Assembly: GCA_947475825.1 (NCBI GenBank) | Contig: CANJMS010000013.1 | Location: 1 to 38,909, forward strand | Source: Nitrosomonadales bacterium | GTDB lineage: Bacteria > Pseudomonadota > Gammaproteobacteria > Burkholderiales > Gallionellaceae | Direction of reading: 5' to 3' | DNA: 38,909 nucleotides | Part shown: positions 17,459 through 26,555 of the stretch, one piece after another | Layout: each line of letters starts with the position of its first letter | Position numbering within the stretch: position 1 is the stretch's first letter | Position numbers and translations under genes: made by a program | Notes under the pieces: generated by a model | The model's database searches: none | What the model was told of the DNA's origin: nothing | The model's input: only the letters and a program-made list of their open reading frames with translations

Positions 17459-18790
17459 TCATTTAATTTCGCTAATAACAAATTGTGTTTTCCCACGATC
17501 GCTCTTAATTTCATCGACTAACGCGTAATTAATTGTTACATCACCTCCAGTTTTATTTTTTAGAGCCTGCATTACCTTTTCAATAGCAACTTTAGATGCA
17601 GATAGATCACCACTTGGCACGGCAAATAAAACAACCGAGTAATCGGCAGCCTGTCTCAATTGAAAAGAACTAACCGCATCAGAAAAATCATCAAATAAAG
17701 TTGTGATGTAATCACCACCCACGGCCCCACCGCTCGGTGTTCTGATATGGTCAGTTATTCGACCTTTTATTGGTGAAATAAGCGGCAAATTAACGCCACA
17801 CGCACATTTTTCAGATAAAAAACTACCCATATCACCATTTTGATAACGGATTAAAGGGAAGCCGTAGTTTTCGAGATCGGTAATAACAACATTACCTGTT
17901 TCATGCAAAGGCAATACCGACCCTTTGTCATTTACAAATTCTATATGTCTAACATCAGAAAAAAAGTGAAGACCCTTCTTCTCACGGCACTGCCCAGCTA
18001 ACCAGTGCATCTCACTACAACCATACTGATCATATAGGGGCGCACTAAAGGCTTTTTCAATATTAGATCGTTGCGCGGCTGAAATCGGAGAAGATGTCCC
18101 CCAGACACACTTGGGGGAATGGACAGAAAGATTATTATTTAAAATATATTGGGCTAAAAAATCTATAGAGCCAGTATATCCTTGAAAAAATACAGGCTGT
18201 AGAGAATTAAATTTCTCTATAAATATTTTTGCCGAAGCATCCGACATCATAGAAGCATCAAACCAGATGCGCCTTGTAGGCCACCACATCAATATGTTGA
18301 GTGCTTTGCTCCACCATCTCTTTCTGATAATCCGCCAACAATAGGCGGCATCATCGGCAGGGTTTACACCCCACCAAGAAAGCATCCGCCAACCAATCGT
18401 TTCAATAGGAAACCGGCTGTCATGACAAAGCTTAAGTGGTTGCCCGGTGGACCCACCGGTAGTAACCACTCTCAAATATCTTTTAGACACATTGGTCGCT
18501 AACAGGCTGTTAAAGTTATTACGTATTTGCTCCTTGGAGAGTATCGGCAAACGAGACCAGTCTTCCTCGGTTTTAATATCCTGAGGATGCAGACCAGCTT
18601 CGCGCAATTTTAAAGCATAGTACGGTACGTTCTCAAATGCATGCTGAAGGAGTTTTTTTCTTTTTCCCCAGTTGATAATTGCCAACTCATCTTCGGACAA
18701 ATACTGGTCAGAAACCAGCTTGCCATATCGATCAGCCACACCGGGTCGAATTAATTGTTTTATAGAAAAAACAAGTTTTTTGCTGTTCAT
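17459..18790 (-). CDS. capK: CapK/PaaK-like adenylate-forming protein
   Basis: A 443-residue member of the phenylacetate-CoA ligase-like adenylate-forming family. It has the phosphate-binding TTGGSTGQPLKL at about 110-121, the ATP motif YDQYGCSEMHWLAG, and the FPLIRYQNGDMGSF and GRITDHI motifs of the hinge region. CapK-type proteins are frequent in capsule and O-antigen loci, perhaps activating an acyl or amino-acid group for the polysaccharide. The precise role is unproven. It stands apart from its neighbours with gaps of 133 and 169 bp and is AT-rich, like wzy and the GT2. Confidence 0.82.
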   Translation of the reverse strand: MNSKKLVFSIKQLIRPGVADRYGKLVSDQYLSEDELAIINWGKRKKLLQHAFENVPYYALKLREAGLHPQDIKTEEDWSRLPILSKEQIRNNFNSLLATNVSKRYLRVVTTGGSTGQPLKLCHDSRFPIETIGWRMLSWWGVNPADDAAYCWRIIRKRWWSKALNILMWWPTRRIWFDASMMSDASAKIFIEKFNSLQPVFFQGYTGSIDFLAQYILNNNLSVHSPKCVWGTSSPISAAQRSNIEKAFSAPLYDQYGCSEMHWLAGQCREKKGLHFFSDVRHIEFVNDKGSVLPLHETGNVVITDLENYGFPLIRYQNGDMGSFLSEKCACGVNLPLISPIKGRITDHIRTPSGGAVGGDYITTLFDDFSDAVSSFQLRQAADYSVVLFAVPSGDLSASKVAIEKVMQALKNKTGGDVTINYALVDEIKSDRGKTQFVISEIK

Positions 18791-18923
18791 ATTTAATTTA
18801 ACCGATCAAGCAATCTGCACCCCATTCATGACAGGCTGAAAAATCGCTTCCGCGTCCGATCTAGTTCGGAAGCACGGCCCCCGGCAGCCAGTTCCGCGTA
18901 ACCAGGTGCGCCACAAAAAAACT

Positions 18924-20192
18924 TCATCTATACACGCGCAGCCTGACTCTTTGAGCTAGCATAACAATCAAAATGAAAGCTAAATTTATTAGAATAGATG
19001 AGTTAGCTATACCCAACTTAAAATAAAACACGCCCCAATAAGGAATATTAAATAAAAATAAAATTATCAGCAATCGCGCCAATGTTAGTTGTTCCCCGCC
19101 CTGCTTCCTGAAACAGGCTTTGTGGCTGAGCAATGAGAATACCACAACAACAAGTAATGCACCAACATAGCCGAAATCAGCCGCGAAGTCGGATACGAAA
19201 GTCGCAAATAGCCAAGGTTCTTTTCCCTGCCTCAAATACTCATTAAAAACTACCTCTTTGAAATCCAAAAACATTGGGCATGTTGCCCCAATAACATCGC
19301 AGCCAAGACCATAAAACAGAGGGAAGTTTTGCAAACCGAAAGTCATCGGGCGTTCTATGGTGTAATAATCACTGAAGTTAGATATTTGAGAGCCAAAGTA
19401 ATTAAGTATAGACAGAAATCCACCTTGATCTAGATCAAAAAAACGAGCCGCCGTAATCGCAATAAATGGCAGAGCAAGCAAAGCTATCAGAAAGATGGAT
19501 GCGGCGTAAATTATCCTTTTATCACGAGCCTCAAAATGATGGCGAAACATAATGAAAACCATCGCTGCATTCATGCCCCAAAAGACCAGCCCATCCCTTC
19601 CAACATATGCAAGAATATAAATAACATATGAAAAGCTTGCGAACAAAAGAATAATCGCACGGCGGGGGGCACGCCCCTGCTCCTTGTTTGGGCCAAGTCG
19701 CAACGCTGCAAGTACCAGCGATACTGTAAATAGCTGACTAAACAAACCTGCCAGAGTGTTAAACATACCAAAAGACCCAAGCACCTCCATTTTATCGCTA
19801 AGCATTAAGCGATTTGCATTTGGGTCACCTGTCAATGAATCGATCGCAAACGGTAGAAAGAAAGCTATTGAATAAAACTGACTAATTATTAAAATATTTT
19901 CCAAGACACGCTGTCCCCTAATACGCCCGAATAAAACTTTTAAATCTGACGCACGAAACCTTAAAAATCCAGTAATGCTAATTACAACAGCAAGCAAAAG
20001 CACCAGAGAACTCAGATAGTTTGGTGCGAAAGGTGTTTTCGGGAAATCCAACAGCGCAATAAACGAGCCAGAAATTCCTAATAAAAAGAAAATCAGCCAA
20101 AGCAGCACAGCGAGAACCGCACCATTCTTGGCTGGGCGTCGCAAGAATAAGTAGTAGTAAACAGCAAGTCCAATTGTAAATATCGCTGCCAT
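18924..20192 (-). CDS. wzy: O-antigen/exopolysaccharide polymerase-like membrane protein (Wzy)
   Basis: A membrane protein of about 422 residues with ten or more hydrophobic segments and a large loop in the C-terminal half (about 19200-19450), the layout of Wzy polymerases that link lipid-carried repeat units in the periplasm. Sequence similarity within the family is low, so the call rests on topology and on the neighbours wzx and GT2. The frame is open up to 20324. However, ATG at 20192 overlaps the stop of the GT2 gene (TAATG) and has AGGAAA at the right distance, so translationally coupled initiation there is preferred. Confidence 0.75.
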   Translation of the reverse strand: MAAIFTIGLAVYYYLFLRRPAKNGAVLAVLLWLIFFLLGISGSFIALLDFPKTPFAPNYLSSLVLLLAVVISITGFLRFRASDLKVLFGRIRGQRVLENILIISQFYSIAFFLPFAIDSLTGDPNANRLMLSDKMEVLGSFGMFNTLAGLFSQLFTVSLVLAALRLGPNKEQGRAPRRAIILLFASFSYVIYILAYVGRDGLVFWGMNAAMVFIMFRHHFEARDKRIIYAASIFLIALLALPFIAITAARFFDLDQGGFLSILNYFGSQISNFSDYYTIERPMTFGLQNFPLFYGLGCDVIGATCPMFLDFKEVVFNEYLRQGKEPWLFATFVSDFAADFGYVGALLVVVVFSLLSHKACFRKQGGEQLTLARLLIILFLFNIPYWGVFYFKLGIANSSILINLAFILIVMLAQRVRLRVYR

Positions 20193-21133
20193 TACTTTTC
20201 CTGCAATGGACGTTGTTCCCGCTTTTTCCATGGCACCTGTATGCGGCGTTTGTCCCGCAGGTTTGATATTATTTTTTGTGGCGACACGAATACAAAAATG
20301 CGAATTGCAAACTTCAAAAAACAAAATGTCGTGAGACGAATATTCTTGGCATTTATGATTGCATTTGAAATCGAAAAGAGGAAAAAAGCCTCTCGTTTTT
20401 CGGGATAAGTTTTCAGAAAATGCTTTGCATGCTCAATTGCAAGGCGACTCATTTTCGCATGCGAATTTGCTGAAATAGATCCCGTTGCACTCACTCGGTA
20501 TGCGCCCAACACATCATTTAAAATATAACCAGAGCCCGAAGACAAAAGATCCCAAGTTCTGTACACATCAAGAATATCTGCACCACTCAGCTCTGGATTC
20601 CGTGCGGAGGATCTACGATACATCAAAGAGCTGTGCACACTGACGTAGCCTAAGCGTATGGCATCTTCAAAGTGTACAGTGCCATTTGAAAAGGGTGAAA
20701 GATCAGCACCATTTCCAGAGCAGTAGCCTCCGGCATCATCAAAAAAATCAACTCTGTGCCATACCGCAGTACATGCAGGATCGGAATCGAGGATTTGTGA
20801 CTGCGCTTCGAGTTTCCCTTGAAACATCAAGTCATCCCCATCAATATGCGCAACATATTTCCCACATGCTGCAGCGTGCACGTCTAAATAATTCTTCGTT
20901 CCGCCAGTATTATTTTCTTGAAGAATAATCCTAATTTTTTGGGGATAATTCTGTGCGAACTCCTGCACAATCAGTCGAGTATCATCAGTTGAACAATCAT
21001 CGCCAACAATTACTTCAAAATCATAATCCGTTTGTTGATTGACTATGCTTTGTAAACACTGGCGGATGTATTTTTCCTGGTTATAGGTAATAACGCATAC
21101 CGATACTTTGGGAGTTTTTTCTATTTGTATCAA
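20192..21133 (-). CDS. glycosyltransferase family 2
   Basis: A 313-residue GT-A glycosyltransferase. It has the N-terminal VSVCVITYNQEKYIRQCLQSI, the VIVGDDCSTDDTR nucleotide-binding acidic motif, and HIDGDDLMFQGKLE carrying the DxD metal site at about 96-100. The C-terminal third lacks recognised motifs. It transfers a sugar to the growing lipid-linked unit at the inner membrane. It is coupled to wzy downstream through overlapping stop and start codons and lies 4 bp after wzx. Confidence 0.88.
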   Translation of the reverse strand: MIQIEKTPKVSVCVITYNQEKYIRQCLQSIVNQQTDYDFEVIVGDDCSTDDTRLIVQEFAQNYPQKIRIILQENNTGGTKNYLDVHAAACGKYVAHIDGDDLMFQGKLEAQSQILDSDPACTAVWHRVDFFDDAGGYCSGNGADLSPFSNGTVHFEDAIRLGYVSVHSSLMYRRSSARNPELSGADILDVYRTWDLLSSGSGYILNDVLGAYRVSATGSISANSHAKMSRLAIEHAKHFLKTYPEKREAFFLFSISNAIINAKNIRLTTFCFLKFAIRIFVFVSPQKIISNLRDKRRIQVPWKKREQRPLQEK

Positions 21134-21137
21134 AATG

Positions 21138-22652
21138 CTAGACTCCCTGTCTTTGTTGTCGCCGCGCTAACCAATCTTTCACTTTAGCCCTCGTTTCTGA
21201 AGATGCTGCAGCACCTGCCAGCAGCACAAATAATCCAGTAAAGATAACTTCTGTAAGCTGCATCCCTCTACTGTCACTTTGCGGCAAGAGGATACTCAAG
21301 CCATAGCCAGTTACCGCAGCCGCCAAAAAGATTATCAAGATATCCTGGCCGTACCATTTCAAGTTTAACCCCGGTTCAAATCTACGGTGTACTAGTGGCA
21401 GCCACGCTACAAAGGAAAGTAGATTCATTCCAAGCCACACATAGCCTGCACCGATCCCACCGTATTGACTGGCCGCCCAGATGATGGCGGGGATGAGCAG
21501 CACCACAAAAACTGCATTACCGATTAGGTGCAAGCGCAAATCGCCTTTAGCATATTGCAGGTAATATGGAAAAGCTGCTACAGCCAAGATACCGTTTCCG
21601 AGCGCATACAAGGCTAAGACCGGGGCCGCCTGATGCGCCAAGTCCCGATCTCCAGCCCAAGCCCATAACAGCGGTTCTGCGCATAAGGCCAGAGTAATAG
21701 ATGCGGCACCGGCGATTACTGAAACCAGTTGAGTGGCCTGCCGATAGACATGAATCAGACCTGCATGATCACCTTCGGCTTCTAATTTCGCCATGCGCGG
21801 CATGAGTGCGCTACTTATAGGACCACCAATCACCATCACACCGCTCGCAACCAAAACTGCCAAGGTAAAGTAGCCATACTCAGCCAAAGGCAAGATTTTG
21901 GAGAGCACCAATTTGTCGGTCTGCGTGACCAGCACCCACACTGACGAAGTGAAAGCGATGGTCAGTGAAAACTTGAGCACCGGTTTGAGCGGAGTCCATT
22001 CCCAAGGCAACCGCTGACCTTTTGGAATATCGGGCAACAGCCGATAGGCATAGAACAGCAGCCCTGCCAGCTCTATCACCGCCACACCGAACTGAAAGCT
22101 AAAAAAGATTGTAGGTGTCACTCCAACAAACATCAACAACGGCAACACACCAATAAAGCGCAGTGTTGCAATCATCGAGTTGTAGCCGCCCAACCATACG
22201 AATCGTTCCGCGCCACTAATCGCGCCGCGATACAAACCACACATCCAACGCATAGCAATGATTAGCGCCATTATCTGCACCGCTGTTTGTACTTCGGCTA
22301 ATGGTAGTTGCGACGCCTGTAACCAGCCGTGAGAGATATAACCGGATGCAGCAAACATGGCCAGACCACCAGTCAGTGCTACAAGCAAAAACACACCTTC
22401 CAGCGCCCGCACCAAGCGTCGATAGCTCAACGCATCGGTTGCACCTCCATGAAAACGTGCTGTTTCACGCGCCATGGTCGGTGTTAGACCTATGTCCAAC
22501 AGGTTGAACCAGGCTTGCAACATCGCAAAGAAACCCACCAACCCATACGCCTCTGCGCCCATGTACTTGATGTACAAGGGCACCATGACAATTCCGATCA
22601 GTGTGACGTAGAACTGGCTGGCATAGTTGGCGAGGATGTTCTTCTTAAGCAT
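21138..22652 (-). CDS. wzx: polysaccharide flippase (Wzx, MATE/PST family)
   Basis: A 504-residue integral membrane protein with about 12-14 hydrophobic segments. The N-terminus (ANYASQFYVTLIGIVMVPLYIKYMGAEAYGLVGFFAMLQ) is typical of Wzx/RfbX proteins, which flip undecaprenyl-linked repeat units across the inner membrane. Together with the adjacent wzy and GT2 it defines a Wzx/Wzy-dependent pathway rather than an ABC-transporter route. Confidence 0.9.
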   Translation of the reverse strand: MLKKNILANYASQFYVTLIGIVMVPLYIKYMGAEAYGLVGFFAMLQAWFNLLDIGLTPTMARETARFHGGATDALSYRRLVRALEGVFLLVALTGGLAMFAASGYISHGWLQASQLPLAEVQTAVQIMALIIAMRWMCGLYRGAISGAERFVWLGGYNSMIATLRFIGVLPLLMFVGVTPTIFFSFQFGVAVIELAGLLFYAYRLLPDIPKGQRLPWEWTPLKPVLKFSLTIAFTSSVWVLVTQTDKLVLSKILPLAEYGYFTLAVLVASGVMVIGGPISSALMPRMAKLEAEGDHAGLIHVYRQATQLVSVIAGAASITLALCAEPLLWAWAGDRDLAHQAAPVLALYALGNGILAVAAFPYYLQYAKGDLRLHLIGNAVFVVLLIPAIIWAASQYGGIGAGYVWLGMNLLSFVAWLPLVHRRFEPGLNLKWYGQDILIIFLAAAVTGYGLSILLPQSDSRGMQLTEVIFTGLFVLLAGAAASSETRAKVKDWLARRQQRQGV

Positions 22653-22669
22653 GATTTATATGCGTCGGC

Positions 22670-23431
22670 TTATTTGGCATCGCCACGTTCACACATCAGA
22701 AATATGCTCGAACACAAATCTGGATAATGCTGCCCCAGTTTGTAACATCCCTCTAGATATTCTTTGGAGATGATGTCCGTTTGCAGCAAACGATCCCATT
22801 GAAAGTTCGCTAGCGCCTTGAAGAAGATGCCAGAGCGGTGAACCACCTTCAGCCCGGCCGCCACGGCGTCCCGCTCCAGGGTATCCAATGTGTAAGTGCA
22901 ACGATGTCCGTGCTCGGCCTCGGCTGGAGTGACCGCCGCGTTATGGGTGATCAAGCCCATCTTGACGGCGATCTGCCGGGAAGGCGCATTGGCGTTCGGG
23001 CACACCAGGAAAAACCGGCCACCTTCGGCTAGCCACTCGTCGTTGATGCGTTTCAGCACCAGCACAGGGTCATTCAAGTGTTCCAGCACATGGGTCAGCA
23101 CGATGTTGTCATAGCGCTTGGGCAGGGTCGCTTTCTCGAAGAGCGAATTGACGAACTTCACTTTGTCACCCAGCTTTTTTCTAGCTTCCTCGATAGCGAC
23201 ATCCGAGGCTTCGACACAGGTGACATCATCGAAATAGGGCAGGAACCTTCTGGTGAAATCGCCCTTAAAACTTCCAAGTTCAAGCAAACTTCCCTTGTTG
23301 AAGAAGGGCTCGAACGATTTGACCATGTAGGGGTGCATCACATCGAAGTCGAAGCCGTAGGCGTATTTGTGGTCATTCGTATCTTTTATTTCGATGTTGT
23401 AGTCACGCTTGTTATTCATGCTTTCCCCCAC
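22670..23431 (-). CDS. class I SAM-dependent methyltransferase
   Basis: A 253-residue methyltransferase with LLELGSFKGDFTRRFL (about 48-63), the acidic VTCVEASDVAIEEAR strand and VLTHVLEHLNDPVLVL, typical of UbiG/methyltransf_11-like enzymes. It overlaps the GNAT gene by about 20 bp (8 bp if translation starts at Met5), suggesting coupled synthesis and a common target, probably a modified amino sugar. Confidence 0.82.
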   Translation of the reverse strand: MGESMNNKRDYNIEIKDTNDHKYAYGFDFDVMHPYMVKSFEPFFNKGSLLELGSFKGDFTRRFLPYFDDVTCVEASDVAIEEARKKLGDKVKFVNSLFEKATLPKRYDNIVLTHVLEHLNDPVLVLKRINDEWLAEGGRFFLVCPNANAPSRQIAVKMGLITHNAAVTPAEAEHGHRCTYTLDTLERDAVAAGLKVVHRSGIFFKALANFQWDRLLQTDIISKEYLEGCYKLGQHYPDLCSSIFLMCERGDAK

Positions 23432-23879
23432 TTTTCAAATATAGATTCATAGTAATGAATGGCGCATTCGACTTGACTGCATCGAAGCCGCTCTTTTCAT
23501 ACATCCTTATGGCAGGGGCATTGTCGCTTGCCACCTCCAGGCTGACCTGCCACATGCCCGTTGCTTTCGCGTATTCGATACACTGTTTCATTAACCTCGC
23601 TGCGATGCCTTTGCCTGTCCTCGTCTTGAGCACACTGACGCTGGTGATGTAGGCGATGCGTTTCTCCTGGTCGTTGCAATATGCCGCTACCAATCCGACC
23701 AATTTGTCGCCCGACCACGCTTCGAACCTTGCCGCTCTGCACGCGATCTTCTGTGCATAGTCGTTTATCTCAACTCTTCCGCTCAGGGGTGGTATGAAAG
23801 CTGCATCGCAACTGGACAGGTGTTCGGCAATCTCCACTTCGGATGCCTTGTTCACCAGATATTCGATTGTCGAGTTCAT
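23412..23879 (-). CDS. GNAT-family N-acetyltransferase
   Basis: A 155-residue acetyltransferase with the acetyl-CoA loop VLKTRTGKGIAARLMKQC (motif A, about 83-100), followed by LEVASDNAPAIRMYEKSGF (motif B region). Together with the DegT aminotransferase in the same operon it is a candidate for N-acetylating an amino sugar nucleotide. It overlaps the downstream methyltransferase and the upstream propeller gene (4 bp). Confidence 0.85.
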   Translation of the reverse strand: MNSTIEYLVNKASEVEIAEHLSSCDAAFIPPLSGRVEINDYAQKIACRAARFEAWSGDKLVGLVAAYCNDQEKRIAYITSVSVLKTRTGKGIAARLMKQCIEYAKATGMWQVSLEVASDNAPAIRMYEKSGFDAVKSNAPFITMNLYLKSGGKHE

Positions 23880-24844
23880 CGCTCCAACACTGCCAGCCCG
23901 AAACCGTAGCGCCCGAACTCATTGCCGTTATAGAGCAAGTACACCTTCCCTTCGCATTCGAACACATGCGGGTAACAAAGCATATCCGCATCCCAGTCGC
24001 CTGTCGTGACATCGAGCAGTGGATTCTCATCGTCTCGCTTCCAGTTGATCAGATCGTCCGTGTAAGCATGGCCGATGCGATAGCCGCGTCCCTTGTTTTT
24101 TCTGAAATCAAAAGACTGGCGATAGCAGAAGAACATGTGATACCTGCCGTCGATCTCGATCACAGTCGGCAGTGCTTGGCTTTCATCCGCGCCCAGTTGA
24201 TCGGTAATGATCTGCCGCGCTTCCTCCTTGATCCAGTTGATGCCGTCGCTGGAAACTGCATGTCCGATCTTGTAAGTACGATCCGGCGGTGTGTCGGGGG
24301 AGAATTTCTTCCAGCCGGTACCAAAGATGTACCACATGTGGAATATGCCGCTGATGACTTTCACGAAACCGTCGCCGACCAGACAGGGCTCATGCAGCGA
24401 TGCTGCCAGCACTGGCCCATCACCGATGCGCTGGAAAGTGAGGCCCTCATCGTGGCTGATGGCCAGACCGACGGCTGTATCGACCGAGACGGAGACTCTG
24501 CGATTCCAGCCGCAGGTGTAGCCATACACGGCATCGCCATGACGCATCACGCTCATCGGGAAGATGCCATGCTCGTCAAAACAGCCCAACCCACCGAGCG
24601 GGATGACCGTCTGGTCGGACACGCGGATGACATCGCGCAAGTTCTTTCGCATATCGACGAAGGCGATGTGGCTGAGGTATTTGCCATTGCTCTTGTCCAC
24701 CGAACGAGTGGAGAAATAGATACGCACGAAATCATCAAACACCAAGGCCTGCGGCGACTGTGCGAATTGCACGCAATCGTTCGGCAGCTTGTGCTGGGTC
24801 GGGTCAAATATCTTGCCGAGCTTGTTCCACTTCATGTTGCTCAT
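23876..24844 (-). CDS. beta-propeller glycosidase-like protein, paralogue A
   Basis: A 322-residue protein with the repeated short aromatic blades of five-bladed propellers seen in GH43/GH32/GH130-like enzymes: LVFDDFVRIYFSTR, YGYTCGWNRR, FHMWYIFGTGWK, YHMFFCYRQSFDFR and GKVYLLYNGNEFGRYGFGLAV. It has no signal peptide, so it acts in the cytoplasm, and the usual hydrolase acids cannot be assigned with confidence. It is clearly homologous to the next upstream gene along its whole length, so the two arose by tandem duplication. A role in making or attaching a sugar, instead of breakdown, is suggested by the location inside a biosynthetic operon. Confidence 0.75.
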   Translation of the reverse strand: MSNMKWNKLGKIFDPTQHKLPNDCVQFAQSPQALVFDDFVRIYFSTRSVDKSNGKYLSHIAFVDMRKNLRDVIRVSDQTVIPLGGLGCFDEHGIFPMSVMRHGDAVYGYTCGWNRRVSVSVDTAVGLAISHDEGLTFQRIGDGPVLAASLHEPCLVGDGFVKVISGIFHMWYIFGTGWKKFSPDTPPDRTYKIGHAVSSDGINWIKEEARQIITDQLGADESQALPTVIEIDGRYHMFFCYRQSFDFRKNKGRGYRIGHAYTDDLINWKRDDENPLLDVTTGDWDADMLCYPHVFECEGKVYLLYNGNEFGRYGFGLAVLER

Positions 24845-24847
24845 CCC

Positions 24848-25810
24848 TTATTCCAACTTTCCGTCCAGCACCGCCAGACCGAATCCGTGTCGACCGACCT
24901 GGTTACCTAAATAGGCCATATAAGTCTTCCCGTCCAGTTCAAACACGTGCGGATAGCTGATCATCTCAGCATCCCATCCTTCCTCAGATACGTCGATGCC
25001 CGCTTTAGAATCGTCTCGCACCCAGTCGATCAGATTCGTGCTGGAGGCATAACCGACGCGGTAGCCGTTATCCTTGCCCCGGTAGTCGCTACTGTAGCGG
25101 TAGCAGAAGAACATGTGATATTTGTCGTTGGCATAGAACACGTCCGGGCTTGCTTGCGCCTCGTCTTCCTCCACGCGGCTCTCAATCAGGTCCTTGTTGG
25201 CCTTGTTCCAATGGATGCCGTCCGAGGACGATGCCATGCGGATCTTGTAGACCGGTTCTGCCCTGCCATCCACCATCTTCCACTTGCGTCCGGCGATGTA
25301 CCACAAATACCAAATTTCGTTAAAGCGACGGATCTTCGGCCCGCTCAGCACGAAGGGCTCATCCGACGAGTATGACAAGACCGGGCCAGTACCGAGCTTT
25401 GTGAAAGTCCCGCCCCCGTCGCGACTTGTCGCCACGCCGATCGCCACATTAAACGGCACGGATTCGCAGCGGGTCCAGCCCGCGTAATAGGCACGCACTT
25501 CGTCGCCGTTGCTGATAACGGAGACAGGGTAGGTGCCGAACTCGTCGAATTCACCCAAGCTGCCTAGACTGAGAATGGGTTGTTCGCTGACATGCCGAAC
25601 CTTGAACAGATCGGTACGCTCCAGATCGACATAGGCGGAGTAGCTCACATACTGACCGCTCTCATCTGCCGGCGGACGGCAAGAAAAATAGACTCGTACA
25701 AAATCGTCGAACACCAATGTCGCAGGGGCTTGCGCGAACTCTTTCAACCAGCTGCGCCCGTCGACTTCTTGTGGTGTAAACACCTTACCTAATTTTTTCC
25801 ATTTGAACAT
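24848..25810 (-). CDS. beta-propeller glycosidase-like protein, paralogue B
   Basis: A 320-residue paralogue of the preceding entry. Shared stretches include the start (FKWKKLGKVF / MKWNKLGKIF), FAQ(A/S)P, LVFDDFVR(V/I)YFS, FDE(F/H)G, GRKWK/GTGWK-like blades, EDEAQASP/ADESQALP, YHMFFCYR, YPHVFE and the C-terminal GRHGFGLAVLD. Both copies keep every blade, so neither looks degraded, and divergence is large enough for different substrates. It is separated by only 3 bp from each neighbour, implying tight co-translation with WbqC. Confidence 0.75.
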   Translation of the reverse strand: MFKWKKLGKVFTPQEVDGRSWLKEFAQAPATLVFDDFVRVYFSCRPPADESGQYVSYSAYVDLERTDLFKVRHVSEQPILSLGSLGEFDEFGTYPVSVISNGDEVRAYYAGWTRCESVPFNVAIGVATSRDGGGTFTKLGTGPVLSYSSDEPFVLSGPKIRRFNEIWYLWYIAGRKWKMVDGRAEPVYKIRMASSSDGIHWNKANKDLIESRVEEDEAQASPDVFYANDKYHMFFCYRYSSDYRGKDNGYRVGYASSTNLIDWVRDDSKAGIDVSEEGWDAEMISYPHVFELDGKTYMAYLGNQVGRHGFGLAVLDGKLE

Positions 25811-25813
25811 GGT

Positions 25814-26512
25814 TCAGATCAACTCACAATTAGTCGAGATACAGGTTTGGATAGTATCGAGCGGATTGAACATCATCACGTCGATAATCGACAGCCAGGG
25901 CACAAATGCATCACCAAACTGCGAGTACTCGAACGGTTTTGATTGGATGAATTTCAAGTCGACGCCCTTCTCCCGAAAAGTTTCTTTTGAATACAGCTCC
26001 GTGCCGCCGATAGCATTCACATAGGTACTCGCGCCAACCGCTGCACACAAGGCGAGCACCTTATCTTGATTCTTCAGGTCATGGTCGATGGCGATATCCG
26101 AGGAAATTTTGATTTCTGTCGTGATCTGCAGATGCGCACAAGTGCTGATAATAGAGTGGTGCAGGAAACGAAACAGGTTTGCATCCTCATAGCGCACGAT
26201 CTGCTCGACCAGCGGGAACGTCTGTACAAAATACGGGGCGTGTCGGTACGCCCCTTTGACTTGGTTGAGCAGTTTGTCGCGGTTGAAATCCGCTGCCAGT
26301 TCCCGCTCGCGCACATCCAGAAAGTCCGAGTCGCTTTTCAGCGGCAGCGAAAACATCACGTCCTTGCCGTTCTGCAACATGCGGTTGCGGTTGATCCAGC
26401 CCTTCTTCGTGTATTTGATGTTGTCGTACACGATGAACATATCCACCGCAGCAATTAGCTGGAAATAGCCTATATAGGGGAAGAAGTACGGTTGCATGAT
26501 GGCCAGCCTCAT
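25814..26512 (-). CDS. wbqC: WbqC-like family protein
   Basis: A protein of about 232 residues with the family start MRLAIMQPYFFPYIGYFQLI and the conserved KKGWINRNR, HAPYF and NAIGG-type motifs. WbqC proteins occur in O-antigen loci beside DegT aminotransferases and are thought to help build or transfer amino-sugar residues, but the reaction is not established. The frame allows a start four codons earlier (26524). The internal Met is preferred as the family N-terminus. Confidence 0.88.
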   Translation of the reverse strand: MRLAIMQPYFFPYIGYFQLIAAVDMFIVYDNIKYTKKGWINRNRMLQNGKDVMFSLPLKSDSDFLDVRERELAADFNRDKLLNQVKGAYRHAPYFVQTFPLVEQIVRYEDANLFRFLHHSIISTCAHLQITTEIKISSDIAIDHDLKNQDKVLALCAAVGASTYVNAIGGTELYSKETFREKGVDLKFIQSKPFEYSQFGDAFVPWLSIIDVMMFNPLDTIQTCISTNCELI

Positions 26513-26555
26513 CTCGCCGTCCAAGTGAAGCCATTTGTGCGCGTTGTATCCACTT

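Noticed and set aside
20195-20324. N-terminal extension of the wzy-like gene
   Set aside because: It lies fully inside the GT2 gene in another frame. The start at 20192 has a ribosome binding site and a stop-start overlap.
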